Below, in pieces: positions 1-6,556 of a stretch of DNA of 13,020 nt; the first letter of the stretch is position 1; every line of letters begins with the position of its first letter. Source of the stretch: Candidatus Eiseniibacteriota bacterium. GTDB taxonomy: Bacteria > Arandabacterota > Arandabacteria > Arandabacterales > Arandabacteraceae. The notes below the pieces were generated by a model. It was not told where the DNA came from. It saw only the letters and a list, made by a program, of their open reading frames with translations, and made no database searches. A program made the position numbers and the translations under genes. The stretch lies in the NCBI GenBank assembly GCA_030592245.1, contig JAUVJV010000019.1:1-13020 (forward strand). Direction: 5' to 3'.

Positions 1-22
1 CATCATCGTGGACTCTCCGTAC

Positions 23-51
23 TTGACCATACTCATCTCATATGATATTGG
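23..51 (+). promoter_or_regulatory. possible sigma70-type promoter for the winged-helix gene
   Basis: TTGACC at 23-28 is one base off the -35 consensus. With a 17-base spacer the -10 would be TATTGG at 46-51. A better -10 match, TATGAT at 41-46, lies too close to that -35 box. The gene start is 32 bases further on, so the position is sensible, but the pairing of boxes is uncertain. Confidence 0.3.
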
Positions 52-82
52 AAATCTAGGTGATCTATGGAGGAGGCACTGT

Positions 83-511
83 ATGGACGTAAGACCATCT
101 TATGAGGATAGCCATCTTATAATAGCTGCCGTCAGGGTACTTTCGAACAATGCCACGAAGCCGCCTACCCCGGAGGACGTGGCGAAGCTTCTGGATAAGC
201 CTCCGGACTTTGTCAGGAGCCTGATCATAGTCCTCGGTTCGGAAGGCATTCTCCGTGTGGTTGAGAACCCATTTGAAATCAGGGCTGAGGTCGAAGACTA
301 TCTCAAGATTGAAGAGTTGCCCAGGGCCGGCGAAGTCCCGTCCATCAAGAGTGAACTTGATGAGTTCATAAAACGCAAAAGGCAGGCCGCCGATGAAACC
401 GGGGAGTCGCTGAGCCTGGATGAGATTGAAAAGAAGAATAAAGAAAAGATGGCCAGGCTCGAGGGCGAGATGAAGCAGATGAGGGGTAAAAACCCACCAC
501 CGATCGACTGA
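83..511 (+). CDS. hypothetical protein with probable winged-helix fold and charged C-terminal helix
   Basis: This 142-residue protein is not one I recognise by name. I chose the ATG at 83 because GGAGGAGG at 69-76 sits six bases upstream; an in-frame ATG at 8 has no such site and would add a tail of no clear character. Residues about 8-65 look like a small helix-turn-helix or winged-helix unit: a hydrophobic helix (HLIIAAVRVL), the pattern TPEDVAKLL then PDFVRSLI as two helices, and GILRVVENPFEI as a possible wing. Residues about 86-135 are rich in Lys and Glu and probably form a long helix or coiled coil. No signal peptide or membrane segment is seen, so it is likely cytoplasmic. A DNA-binding or adaptor role is inference. 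It converges on the transporter unit, with only 10 bases between the stop codons. Confidence 0.75.
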   Translation: MDVRPSYEDSHLIIAAVRVLSNNATKPPTPEDVAKLLDKPPDFVRSLIIVLGSEGILRVVENPFEIRAEVEDYLKIEELPRAGEVPSIKSELDEFIKRKRQAADETGESLSLDEIEKKNKEKMARLEGEMKQMRGKNPPPID

Positions 512-521
512 GAAACGTACC

Positions 522-644
522 TCAGGGCTTCCGCTTGATCGCCATCACAATGCAGACCACTAGCCCGCCGTAAAGCACAGTGCTGGTCACGACAAGCATG
601 GCAATGGCAGATGCGGGCAGCTTAGCCAGTATACTTGCGAGCAA
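522..644 (-). CDS. MetS-like small subunit of the NSS transporter
   Basis: This 40-residue reading frame starts one base after the transporter stop codon. It would use a TTG start at 644-642, with AGGAGG inside the end of the transporter gene about 10 bases upstream. The product has one hydrophobic segment (about residues 11-36, containing LYGGLVVCIVMAIK) and a short basic tail, KRKP. Known NSS-family transporters such as MetP of Corynebacterium are paired with very short single-TM subunits (MetS) encoded directly downstream, with a Gly-Gly in the TM and a basic end. Position, size, topology and the GG motif all fit. An ATG at codon 16 is an alternative start but would cut into the membrane segment. 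Function is by analogy: it probably sits in the inner membrane and is needed for transporter assembly or activity. Confidence 0.7.
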   Translation of the reverse strand: MLASILAKLPASAIAMLVVTSTVLYGGLVVCIVMAIKRKP

Positions 645-645
645 C

Positions 646-2133
646 TTAAACCGGCCTCCTCTCCTTGGCTCTCATCAAGAGCAGGGCAACGATGGGCAGG
701 GCTATGACGACGGCCCACCCGGCAGCAAACTCCGCCCACCTGGGATAGCCTTCATATGAGGCGAATATCCGGTCCTTTATCTCCAGTGCGATCGAGATCC
801 CCAGGACAACAGGCGTGACGAACATGATCATGACGTCCCACCACTTCCCGATGGAGAACTCCGACTTCGAATTCACGTAGTCACGCAGTTTTCCTGTGCC
901 GTAGAAGTAGCCGATTACCACGCACTCAAGCAGGCCGACCGCCACGAGCCCAAAACTATTCATGAAGTGATCGACTATGTCCAGCCAGTAGTAACCGGAT
1001 CGGGTGGTGAAGATGAGCCCCACCAGTATGCCGACAAACGCAATCCCGAAGTTCACCCTCAGCCGTCTTGCCTTGAACTTGTCGATGAATCCGGCCGCAA
1101 CGGCCTCGACCAGTGAAAAAGCCGAGTCAATCCCGAGCATGATCAGCATTATGAAGAAGATTGCCCCGAAGAATGATGCTGCCTTGCCCAGGGTACTTAT
1201 GATGCTGGGGTAGGCAATAAAGGCCAGGCCGAAACCGCGGGCCTGGCTGGATCCCAGCACCTCGGCCACATCGACTCCCATCTTGCTGGCATGGTGCCCG
1301 AGCGCGCCGAAGACGGCGAAGCCGCCGAGAAAGGATGTCCCGCAATTGGCGAGCGATACTATGAAGGCATTATTTACGATATCCGAGCGGCGGGGAAGAA
1401 AACTGGCGTAGGCGATCATCACCCCGAAGCCCACCGAGAGCGAGAAGAACACCTGGGAGTACGCCGCAAGCCAGACCTTACTATCGGCAAGTGCCGCGAA
1501 ATTCGGGGTCAGGTAATAGGCGATGCCCGCCTCGGCCCCCGGCAGGGTGATACCCTTTATCACGAATATCACCAGGCAGATCCAGGGAAGTGGAACCGTG
1601 AGATACACGATCTTCCCAACACTCCTGGCTCCCTTCCATATGCACAGCAGGATCATAGCCCAGGAAATCGCGAGACCCGCGAGGATCCGGGGGCTTAAGG
1701 GGAAGATGTCCTTGAAGCTACTGGACCGGTTGAGGAAGGTGTTGTGGAAGAACTCCTGCGTTTCCTGGCCGAACCCCCATGAAAGGTCAAATGAATGCCT
1801 GAAGTAGTTGAGACACCACGACATTATCACGGCATAGTAGGCTATGATGATGAAGCCGACGCCGCACGCAAGCCACCCCACCCATTCTTTCTTCTTGCCC
1901 GTCCCCGCAAAGGCTTTCGGAGCCGATCCCGCCATCTTGTGGCCGATGCCTAACTCGAGGATCATCAGCGGAATCCCGGCCGTAAAGAGAGCTACGAGAT
2001 AGGGAATGAGAAATGCGCCTCCGCCATACTTGAAGCAGATGTAGGGGAAGCGCCAGACATTACCCAGTCCGATGGCGGAACCGATTGCCGCGAAAACAAA
2101 GGAGATTCTTGACGGCCAGTATTCTTTCTCCAC
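646..2133 (-). CDS. sodium-dependent transporter of the NSS (SLC6/SNF) family
   Basis: This 495-residue inner-membrane protein belongs to the neurotransmitter:sodium symporter family, which imports amino acids or related compounds with Na+. The family TM1 signature is present at residues about 15-30 (IGSAIGLGNVWRFP), where the unwound helix binds substrate and sodium in LeuT. YGGGAFLIPY and GIPLMILELGIG follow in TM2. The TM6 region reads FFSLSVGFGVMIAYASF, and a later GFGLAFIAYPSI matches LeuT extracellular loop 4 (EL4). I count 12 hydrophobic segments, the LeuT-like number. The start is GTG at 2133, with AGGGGG nine bases upstream. The gene directly downstream looks like its small subunit. 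Substrate cannot be read from sequence; an amino acid is the family default. Confidence 0.93.
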   Translation of the reverse strand: MEKEYWPSRISFVFAAIGSAIGLGNVWRFPYICFKYGGGAFLIPYLVALFTAGIPLMILELGIGHKMAGSAPKAFAGTGKKKEWVGWLACGVGFIIIAYYAVIMSWCLNYFRHSFDLSWGFGQETQEFFHNTFLNRSSSFKDIFPLSPRILAGLAISWAMILLCIWKGARSVGKIVYLTVPLPWICLVIFVIKGITLPGAEAGIAYYLTPNFAALADSKVWLAAYSQVFFSLSVGFGVMIAYASFLPRRSDIVNNAFIVSLANCGTSFLGGFAVFGALGHHASKMGVDVAEVLGSSQARGFGLAFIAYPSIISTLGKAASFFGAIFFIMLIMLGIDSAFSLVEAVAAGFIDKFKARRLRVNFGIAFVGILVGLIFTTRSGYYWLDIVDHFMNSFGLVAVGLLECVVIGYFYGTGKLRDYVNSKSEFSIGKWWDVMIMFVTPVVLGISIALEIKDRIFASYEGYPRWAEFAAGWAVVIALPIVALLLMRAKERRPV

Positions 2134-2203
2134 GTTACCCGGCCCCCTTTCGGATGAAGTGAGTCGTCAGCCTACTACCCGCTTACCATATAGGCACTCA
2201 GAG

Positions 2204-2209
2204 TGTCAA
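2204..2209 (-). promoter_or_regulatory. possible -35 box upstream of the NSS transporter
   Basis: The minus strand carries a perfect TTGACA about 70 bases upstream of the transporter GTG. No good -10 box lies 16-18 bases beyond it; the best AT-rich stretch (TATATGGTAA) is too close. The site is therefore only suggestive. The 209-base gap between the receiver gene and the transporter is otherwise without a feature I can support. Confidence 0.22.
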
Positions 2210-2342
2210 CTGAACTTTGGGGTCGTGGATGAGGATGTGTGGTGGGGTAAGAAGGTAACGGAGCGATACTGGAGTGTCGCCGGAGAAAGAGAGTATCCAC
2301 GCTTGAATGTATTGGGTCAATCTGCCGGGACAAGCAGTGTGA

Positions 2343-2756
2343 CTAGAAAACGAGGTAGAAACATCTCTGGCCTGAGCCCCCGCCGCCGCCCGTGGCCTCC
2401 TCAACGGCGTCTTCAATCAGCTTCACTACTGCCTTCAGCTCAAAGGGCTTGGAGATCCTGGCAATGGCTCCGGAGTCAATTGCCTCGTCCATCATTCGCT
2501 CTTCAGAGAAGCCACTCATCATCACAACCTTGGTCGATGGGTCGAAGCTCAGGATGGTCTTGCAGGCATCGAGACCGTTCATGTGAGGCATCCGCATGTC
2601 CATGAAGATGATGTCATAATGATGGTCCTTGCACTTCTCAACCGCCACGTCACCGTCATCGGCGGTCTCAACGTACCCGCCCATCGACTTTGCGACGTCG
2701 ACAAAGAAGTCACGGACAATCTGTTCGTCGTCAACTACCAGGATAGTCCCACTCAT
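2343..2756 (-). CDS. single-domain response regulator (receiver, CheY-like)
   Basis: This 137-residue protein is a lone receiver domain that would accept a phosphoryl group from the kinase encoded just upstream. The expected residues are present: the acidic pair D9-D10 (VVDDE), phospho-acceptor D53 (IIFMDMRMP), S81 at the switch Ser/Thr position (VVMMSG), and K103 followed by Pro (SKPF). There is no DNA-binding or enzymatic output domain. After residue about 121 the chain ends in an odd Gly-rich tail, GGGGGSGQ, then a hydrophobic end, CFYLVF. The ATG overlaps the kinase stop codon (ATGA, four bases), with GAGGTG about eight bases upstream, so translation is probably coupled. Signalling must pass through protein contact or a further phosphorelay partner, which is not seen here. 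Confidence 0.93.
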   Translation of the reverse strand: MSGTILVVDDEQIVRDFFVDVAKSMGGYVETADDGDVAVEKCKDHHYDIIFMDMRMPHMNGLDACKTILSFDPSTKVVMMSGFSEERMMDEAIDSGAIARISKPFELKAVVKLIEDAVEEATGGGGGSGQRCFYLVF

Positions 2757-4654
2757 ACGACTGCCACCTCGTCAGGGTTCCAGCACTCCTCGAGCGGAGC
2801 CAACACTTTCCGTTTGAAGACCTTGCATTCCTTGCAGTGTGGGGGATGGGGGTCGCCCTTCCGGCGGTGCCTCTTGGCCATCTCCTGCCAGCAGGTGTGT
2901 CCCTTCTGGTTCTTGTATGCCGAACAGTCCTCCTTTTCGACACCACACACTTCGAGGCAATTGACAAGTTCCCAACACCTCGGAGCATTCAGTACCGGCA
3001 GCGAGACTCGGAACAACGTGCCCTTGTCCTTGACGCTGTGGACCTCGATTTGCCCGCCGTGGTCCTCGATGATTCCCAGACTTATCGAAAGACCCAGTCC
3101 GGTTCCCTTCCCGACATCCTTGGTAGTAAAGAAGGGGTTGAAGATATCGTTTATTGTTGCGGTGTCCATCCCGGTGCCGCTGTCGGAGACCAGAACCTCG
3201 ATGAAATCAGCCTGGGGACTCTGTCTCGAAGTTATCGTTATCACACCCGAGCCCCTCGGGTCTATGGCGTCCTTGGCGTTTGAAAAGAGATTGAGGAATA
3301 CCTGTTCGAGCTGATTGGCATCCGCGAGCACCTTGGGGAGATTGGAGGCGAGATCACGCTTCACCTTGATACTATGAGACCGGAGCTGCTCGCCCAGGAG
3401 CATCAGGGCATCATCTATGGGCTGATTGATGTCCGTCTCCGCATACTCGAATTTCGACTGGCGCGCAAACGTCCTGAGGTTGCTGATTATCTTGGTCATC
3501 CTCACGCACTGGTCTTCGACCTTCTTGGCGTATCGCCACTCGGGGGTTTCCTCCTGGAGCTTGAGAAGCAGAAGGTCTGTGTACCCGCTGATGCCGGCAA
3601 GTGGCTGGTTAAGCTCATGAGCGACACCAGCCCCGAACTGGCCCATCGCGGCCATCTTGCTAGCCTGGATCAGCTGTGCCTGGGTTTCCTTCAGCGACTT
3701 GTTGGCCTCCTCCAGGTCTATGGTTCTCTCGCTGACCTTCTCCTCGAGTGTGCGGCTGTAATCCTCGACCTCTTCGTGGTACTTGCGGAGATCGAGGATC
3801 ATGTGGTTAAAGGAGTGCGCCAGCTCTGCCACCTCGTCCCGGCCCTTGGCTTCCACCATGTGACTCAAGTCGCCGGCCGCGACTTTCTCAGTCGCCGCGA
3901 CGAGGCGCTTGATCGGTATCGCAACGGCCCGGGCCATGCCGTAGACGGCGAAAATCGAGGCCGACCCGATAATGGCAGCAAGAATCGCGACTATCAGTTT
4001 TAGTTGCGCCATCATGCTCTGTATGCCCAGCAGGGAGACGCCGACAACCGCCTTTCCTATCTCCTCGATCTCGCCTTCCTTCCCCTGGGTGTAGGGACCG
4101 GACAGATTGCTTGTTTCGTCACCCGGAAGCAGGAGTTCCTCCCTCGAGATGTCCTGCTTCACCCTCTCGACCGGCATGATGAAATGCACAAGGTATTCCT
4201 GGGATTCCTCCTTCTGACTTTGCATGTCGGCGTCACTGACAAAGCCCGTGACATCATCGGGGATCTCGATCACCTGGTCCACTCTTGCAGAGAGGCTGTG
4301 TCCCAGAATTGTCCCGTCCTTATCGACGATCATCGCGTAGACGATATCATCCTCTGACCGGGCGATACCCGAGGCGAGTTCGCTTAATCCCGAGGTGTCC
4401 CGGGTGAGAACGCCGAGAGTGCTGTTGAAGGCCAGGTTGGACGCAAGACTCCGGGCCCTCTTGAAGAGCTCGGTCTCGATGATTGCCCGCTCGCGATGAA
4501 CGAAGAACCAGGAAAATGCCAGCACGATCGCTGTAATGACCGCGGCAACCAGGAGCAGAAACCTGCCCTGTATGCCGAGGCCCGAGCGCGCCAGCAACCC
4601 CAGCCAGAAGGGGAGGCGGCTATCTCTTGATTTGGCACCTGGAAATGTGGCCAT
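2753..4654 (-). CDS. membrane sensor histidine kinase with C-terminal two-CW-type cysteine-rich domain
   Basis: This 633-residue kinase has TM1 at about 31-52, a probable periplasmic sensor at about 53-215 (possibly PDC/Cache-like, from VYAMIVDKDGTILGHS), TM2 at about 217-240, and HAMP at about 241-293. A coiled coil at about 293-330 leads into HisKA with phospho-acceptor H346 (GVAHELNQPL). The HATPase part shows the N box around N455 and N459, the G1 box DSGTGMD at 491-497, and GKGTGLGLS at 515-523. From residue 560 a cysteine-rich tail follows: CW at 560-561, C566, C570, C577, CW at 588-589, C607, C610 and CW at 624-625. This resembles the two-CW domain found in other bacterial signalling proteins, a possible metal or redox site (inference). 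The ATG lies five bases after an AGGA that is buried in an inverted repeat. The receiver gene follows with a four-base overlap. Confidence 0.93.
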   Translation of the reverse strand: MATFPGAKSRDSRLPFWLGLLARSGLGIQGRFLLLVAAVITAIVLAFSWFFVHRERAIIETELFKRARSLASNLAFNSTLGVLTRDTSGLSELASGIARSEDDIVYAMIVDKDGTILGHSLSARVDQVIEIPDDVTGFVSDADMQSQKEESQEYLVHFIMPVERVKQDISREELLLPGDETSNLSGPYTQGKEGEIEEIGKAVVGVSLLGIQSMMAQLKLIVAILAAIIGSASIFAVYGMARAVAIPIKRLVAATEKVAAGDLSHMVEAKGRDEVAELAHSFNHMILDLRKYHEEVEDYSRTLEEKVSERTIDLEEANKSLKETQAQLIQASKMAAMGQFGAGVAHELNQPLAGISGYTDLLLLKLQEETPEWRYAKKVEDQCVRMTKIISNLRTFARQSKFEYAETDINQPIDDALMLLGEQLRSHSIKVKRDLASNLPKVLADANQLEQVFLNLFSNAKDAIDPRGSGVITITSRQSPQADFIEVLVSDSGTGMDTATINDIFNPFFTTKDVGKGTGLGLSISLGIIEDHGGQIEVHSVKDKGTLFRVSLPVLNAPRCWELVNCLEVCGVEKEDCSAYKNQKGHTCWQEMAKRHRRKGDPHPPHCKECKVFKRKVLAPLEECWNPDEVAVV

Positions 4655-4660
4655 ATCGAT

Positions 4661-4698
4661 CCTAGGAGTCAGACACAGTTCAGAACCATACTCCTAGG
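4661..4698 (-). promoter_or_regulatory. inverted repeat covering the kinase ribosome binding site
   Basis: A perfect 9-bp inverted repeat, CCTAGGAGT at 4661-4669 and ACTCCTAGG at 4690-4698, encloses a 20-base loop. It ends only six bases before the kinase ATG at 4654. On the minus-strand RNA the arm nearest the ATG contains the only plausible ribosome binding bases (AGG of AGGA), so a hairpin would hide them. It could equally be a DNA operator dyad. There is no T-run, so it is not a rho-independent terminator. Confidence 0.5.
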
Positions 4699-4733
4699 CT
4701 TTATCGGCAGGAAGGAAGCCTACTTTAAGCCTA
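4695..4733. repeat. three copies of the heptamer AAGCCTA / TAGGCTT
   Basis: AAGCCTA occurs at 4716-4722 and again at 4727-4733, an 11-base period close to one DNA helical turn. The reverse form TAGGCTT lies at 4695-4701, partly overlapping the kinase-leader inverted repeat. All three are in the 90-base gap between the small barrel gene and the kinase gene. Same-face spacing suggests protein binding sites, but seven bases is short and chance cannot be excluded. Confidence 0.35.
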
Positions 4734-4744
4734 TAGCGCGCTGT

Positions 4745-5254
4745 CTAGAGGTAGAAATAGCAGCGGACGACGGTGGTTGTCATCACCTTGGACGGATTGG
4801 TCCCGAAGTTGAAATTGAGCTCGCCGCTTATGCCCAGGCGCCTCATGATGACATATTCCACGCCACCGGCGGCCTCGATCGTCCCCGAAGTCTCGGATGA
4901 GCCGTTTCCCAGCATGGTCAGGATAAACCTCCCGGCAACGTACGGCGTAAGCTTGGAGGCCGGGACGAAGTCGTATATGAAGCCGGCGCCGATATCCATC
5001 CTGGTGAAATCGCAATCCTTGCCATCACTCTCATTGCTGCAGTCGTCGGAACAGTGTTCGAACCCGAAGATGATCTCGGCTCCCAGGTCCTCTGTAATAC
5101 CGAGCCTGCCCAGCCACCTGTGAGGTTCGGTAATCTGTCCCCCGACACCGTACCACTTCACGAAATTGTCCTCTTCAGCCTGAACGGGAAAGGACATGAC
5201 CATGATAGCCAGCACAGCGAAAAGAAGTAAGCCGATCTCATTCAACCTTGACAT
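4745..5254 (-). CDS. small exported protein, probable outer-membrane beta-barrel
   Basis: I place the start at the ATG at 5254, because GGAGG lies eight bases upstream of it; an in-frame ATG two codons earlier (5260) is only two bases from GGAGG. The 169-residue product has a clear signal peptide, with a hydrophobic core at about residues 8-22 and likely cleavage after FPVQA at residue 26. The rest alternates polar and hydrophobic residues in strand-like runs with Gly turns (GAGFIYDFV, YVAGRFIL, GGVEYVIMRRLGISGELNFNF) and ends in the aromatic-rich RCYFYL, typical of a closing barrel strand. A loop-like region holds three cysteines, C68, C72 and C81, in an acidic context. It resembles small OmpA/OmpW-like eight-strand barrels in size, but I cannot assign a family. 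It lies between the larger barrel gene and the kinase gene. Confidence 0.75.
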   Translation of the reverse strand: MSRLNEIGLLLFAVLAIMVMSFPVQAEEDNFVKWYGVGGQITEPHRWLGRLGITEDLGAEIIFGFEHCSDDCSNESDGKDCDFTRMDIGAGFIYDFVPASKLTPYVAGRFILTMLGNGSSETSGTIEAAGGVEYVIMRRLGISGELNFNFGTNPSKVMTTTVVRCYFYL

Positions 5255-5290
5255 TCTCATTACCTCCTGTCAGGGGACAATCCTGGTCTC

Positions 5291-5343
5291 GACGGTCCGG
5301 CAGTTGTGCCGGCCACTTTACCTTAGACGGTCAGGCATGCCGG
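5291..5343. repeat. imperfect direct repeat of a hairpin-forming element in the small barrel gene leader
   Basis: GACGGTCCGGCA at 5291-5302 recurs as GACGGTCAGGCA at 5326-5337, 35 bases away with one mismatch. Both are followed by TGCCGG (5307-5312 and 5338-5343); the first copy has a four-base GTTG insert between the halves. Each copy is thus a dyad: CCGGCA-GTTG-TGCCGG in the first, GGCATGCC in the second. CCGGCA of the first copy could also pair with TGCCGG of the second, giving alternative folds. The block lies 37-89 bases upstream of the small barrel start codon. Confidence 0.5.
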
Positions 5344-5350
5344 AAATGGG

Positions 5351-5371
5351 CGGTGCGGCCACCGATCCGGT
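5351..5371 (-). promoter_or_regulatory. GC-rich hairpin just after the larger barrel gene
   Basis: CGGTG at 5351-5355 and CACCG at 5360-5364 form a 5-bp stem with a four-base loop directly beyond the larger barrel stop codon. An overlapping alternative stem pairs ACCG (5361-5364) with CGGT (5368-5371). No T-run follows on the minus strand, so it is not a typical rho-independent terminator. It could slow RNA decay or form part of the leader structure that continues to 5291. Confidence 0.3.
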
Positions 5372-5372
5372 C

Positions 5373-6554
5373 TTACCTCCTCACTTCTTTCCTCCACACC
5401 TCTATCGAAGACAATGAGAGAGAAAAGCCTATGGTCTTTTCATCCATATCGGAGCTTCCCCGCGCTTCCTTCCGGCCGAACTCGAGTGTCGCGGATAATC
5501 CGGCGCGGTCCGAGCTCATCCGGATATATGTCCCGATGCTGATCACCTGCTGGATGATATCTCCGGTGAGTTGGCTGTCCCAGTCGATGGGTTGCCTGAA
5601 ATAGCCCAGGCAGAGAGGGAACCTGGAAGCTTCCCACAGATGGTCCCCCCGGTACTCCAGGCCGGCGGCCCATCTCTCGGACCGCTTCTCGGAGATCGGC
5701 TCGCCGTCGACCTCGAGCATCGACCACGGGCTCCTGTCATAGTCCACCTCGAGCACCAATGGCGCGACAGGCCTTGCCCACACGCCGATCTTGAATGATG
5801 GTTCGGCCGACACTCTGGCGTTTTCCCTCGACCAGACACCGCCGTATTTGCTATCCCTTTCCAGGGTGCCACTCAAGTCGGTCTTGCTCCTGTAGAGTCC
5901 CGCGAGGCGGACTCTGTCGAGATCAAGCATCATTCCGGCCGCGAACGATGCGCCGCTTGCGGACAGATCGATCGCATCCTCGGCGTCGGACAGGTCATCG
6001 GAGTGGAAATCGATCGAGGTCGTCCACTTGGCATCGAATGCCGAGTAGATGAAGCCCCCCGTGAGGATCAGGCGGTCAAAGATCTGGGTTGATACATAAA
6101 GAGGAACGGCCTGGGCGGATACTTCCTTCCGGTAATGCGCGTCGTAGACTTCATCCACATAGGCGGTATCGGTATCTGCCAGGCTGAGCCGGCCGGCTCT
6201 TTCGAGGAATATCCCGGTCAGGAAGGAGAAGCCCTTGATCGGCACCGTGACCGAGACCGTGGGGAAGATGCTGCTCGCGGTGGATTTCTCCTCGCCGAGG
6301 TTATTGGTCTGGGTGCCGCTATGGACAAAGCCGAGTGTCAGGATGACCTTGTCCGTGAGGGCGGATGCGTAGGGGTTCATGACCGCCACCGACAGAGGAT
6401 CATTCGTTGCGGCCACGGCGCCGCCCAGGCAGCGGGAGCCCCCGGTTACAGGGATCACATCCTGCCCGGTGCCCTTGAAGTTGAATATCGAATCGGCCGA
6501 GGCGATCCCGGCAAGCACGGTGATCACAAGAGCAGCTGTCAATATCCGGTTCAT
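5373..6554 (-). CDS. probable outer-membrane beta-barrel protein (FadL/PorV-like appearance)
   Basis: This 393-residue exported protein has a signal peptide (about residues 1-20, cleavage likely after GIASA). Near the N-terminus, LGGAVAATNDPLSVAVMNPYAS resembles the Gly-rich then Asn-Pro segment that opens the barrel in FadL and PorV-type outer-membrane proteins. Most of the remainder alternates hydrophobic and polar residues, as in amphipathic strands, for example LTLGFVHSG, GFSFLTGIFLERAG, VRLAGLYRSKTDL and KIGVWARPVAPLVLEVDYD. Length near 400 residues fits a 14-strand FadL-like barrel. The family call comes from this look only, and the transported substrate is unknown. The ATG is two bases after the lipoprotein stop, with GGAGG about ten bases upstream, so the two genes are surely co-transcribed. 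Confidence 0.78.
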   Translation of the reverse strand: MNRILTAALVITVLAGIASADSIFNFKGTGQDVIPVTGGSRCLGGAVAATNDPLSVAVMNPYASALTDKVILTLGFVHSGTQTNNLGEEKSTASSIFPTVSVTVPIKGFSFLTGIFLERAGRLSLADTDTAYVDEVYDAHYRKEVSAQAVPLYVSTQIFDRLILTGGFIYSAFDAKWTTSIDFHSDDLSDAEDAIDLSASGASFAAGMMLDLDRVRLAGLYRSKTDLSGTLERDSKYGGVWSRENARVSAEPSFKIGVWARPVAPLVLEVDYDRSPWSMLEVDGEPISEKRSERWAAGLEYRGDHLWEASRFPLCLGYFRQPIDWDSQLTGDIIQQVISIGTYIRMSSDRAGLSATLEFGRKEARGSSDMDEKTIGFSLSLSSIEVWRKEVRR

Positions 6555-6556
6555 GG

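Noticed and set aside
484..495. GGGT-AAAA-ACCC hairpin near the end of the first gene
   Set aside because: Only four pairs, inside the coding region and without a T-run; not a terminator.
2221..2342. Intergenic stretch between receiver and transporter, checked for a terminator or small RNA
   Set aside because: No stem followed by a T-run and no covarying structure could be seen by eye.
2583..4003. Plus-strand frames of 243 and 209 codons
   Set aside because: They are antisense to the histidine kinase, have no family motifs and no convincing ribosome binding site.
4670..4692. Mini reading frame of six codons in the loop of the kinase-leader hairpin (minus strand)
   Set aside because: AGGAG stands only one base before its ATG, too close for efficient initiation; a leader peptide cannot be supported.
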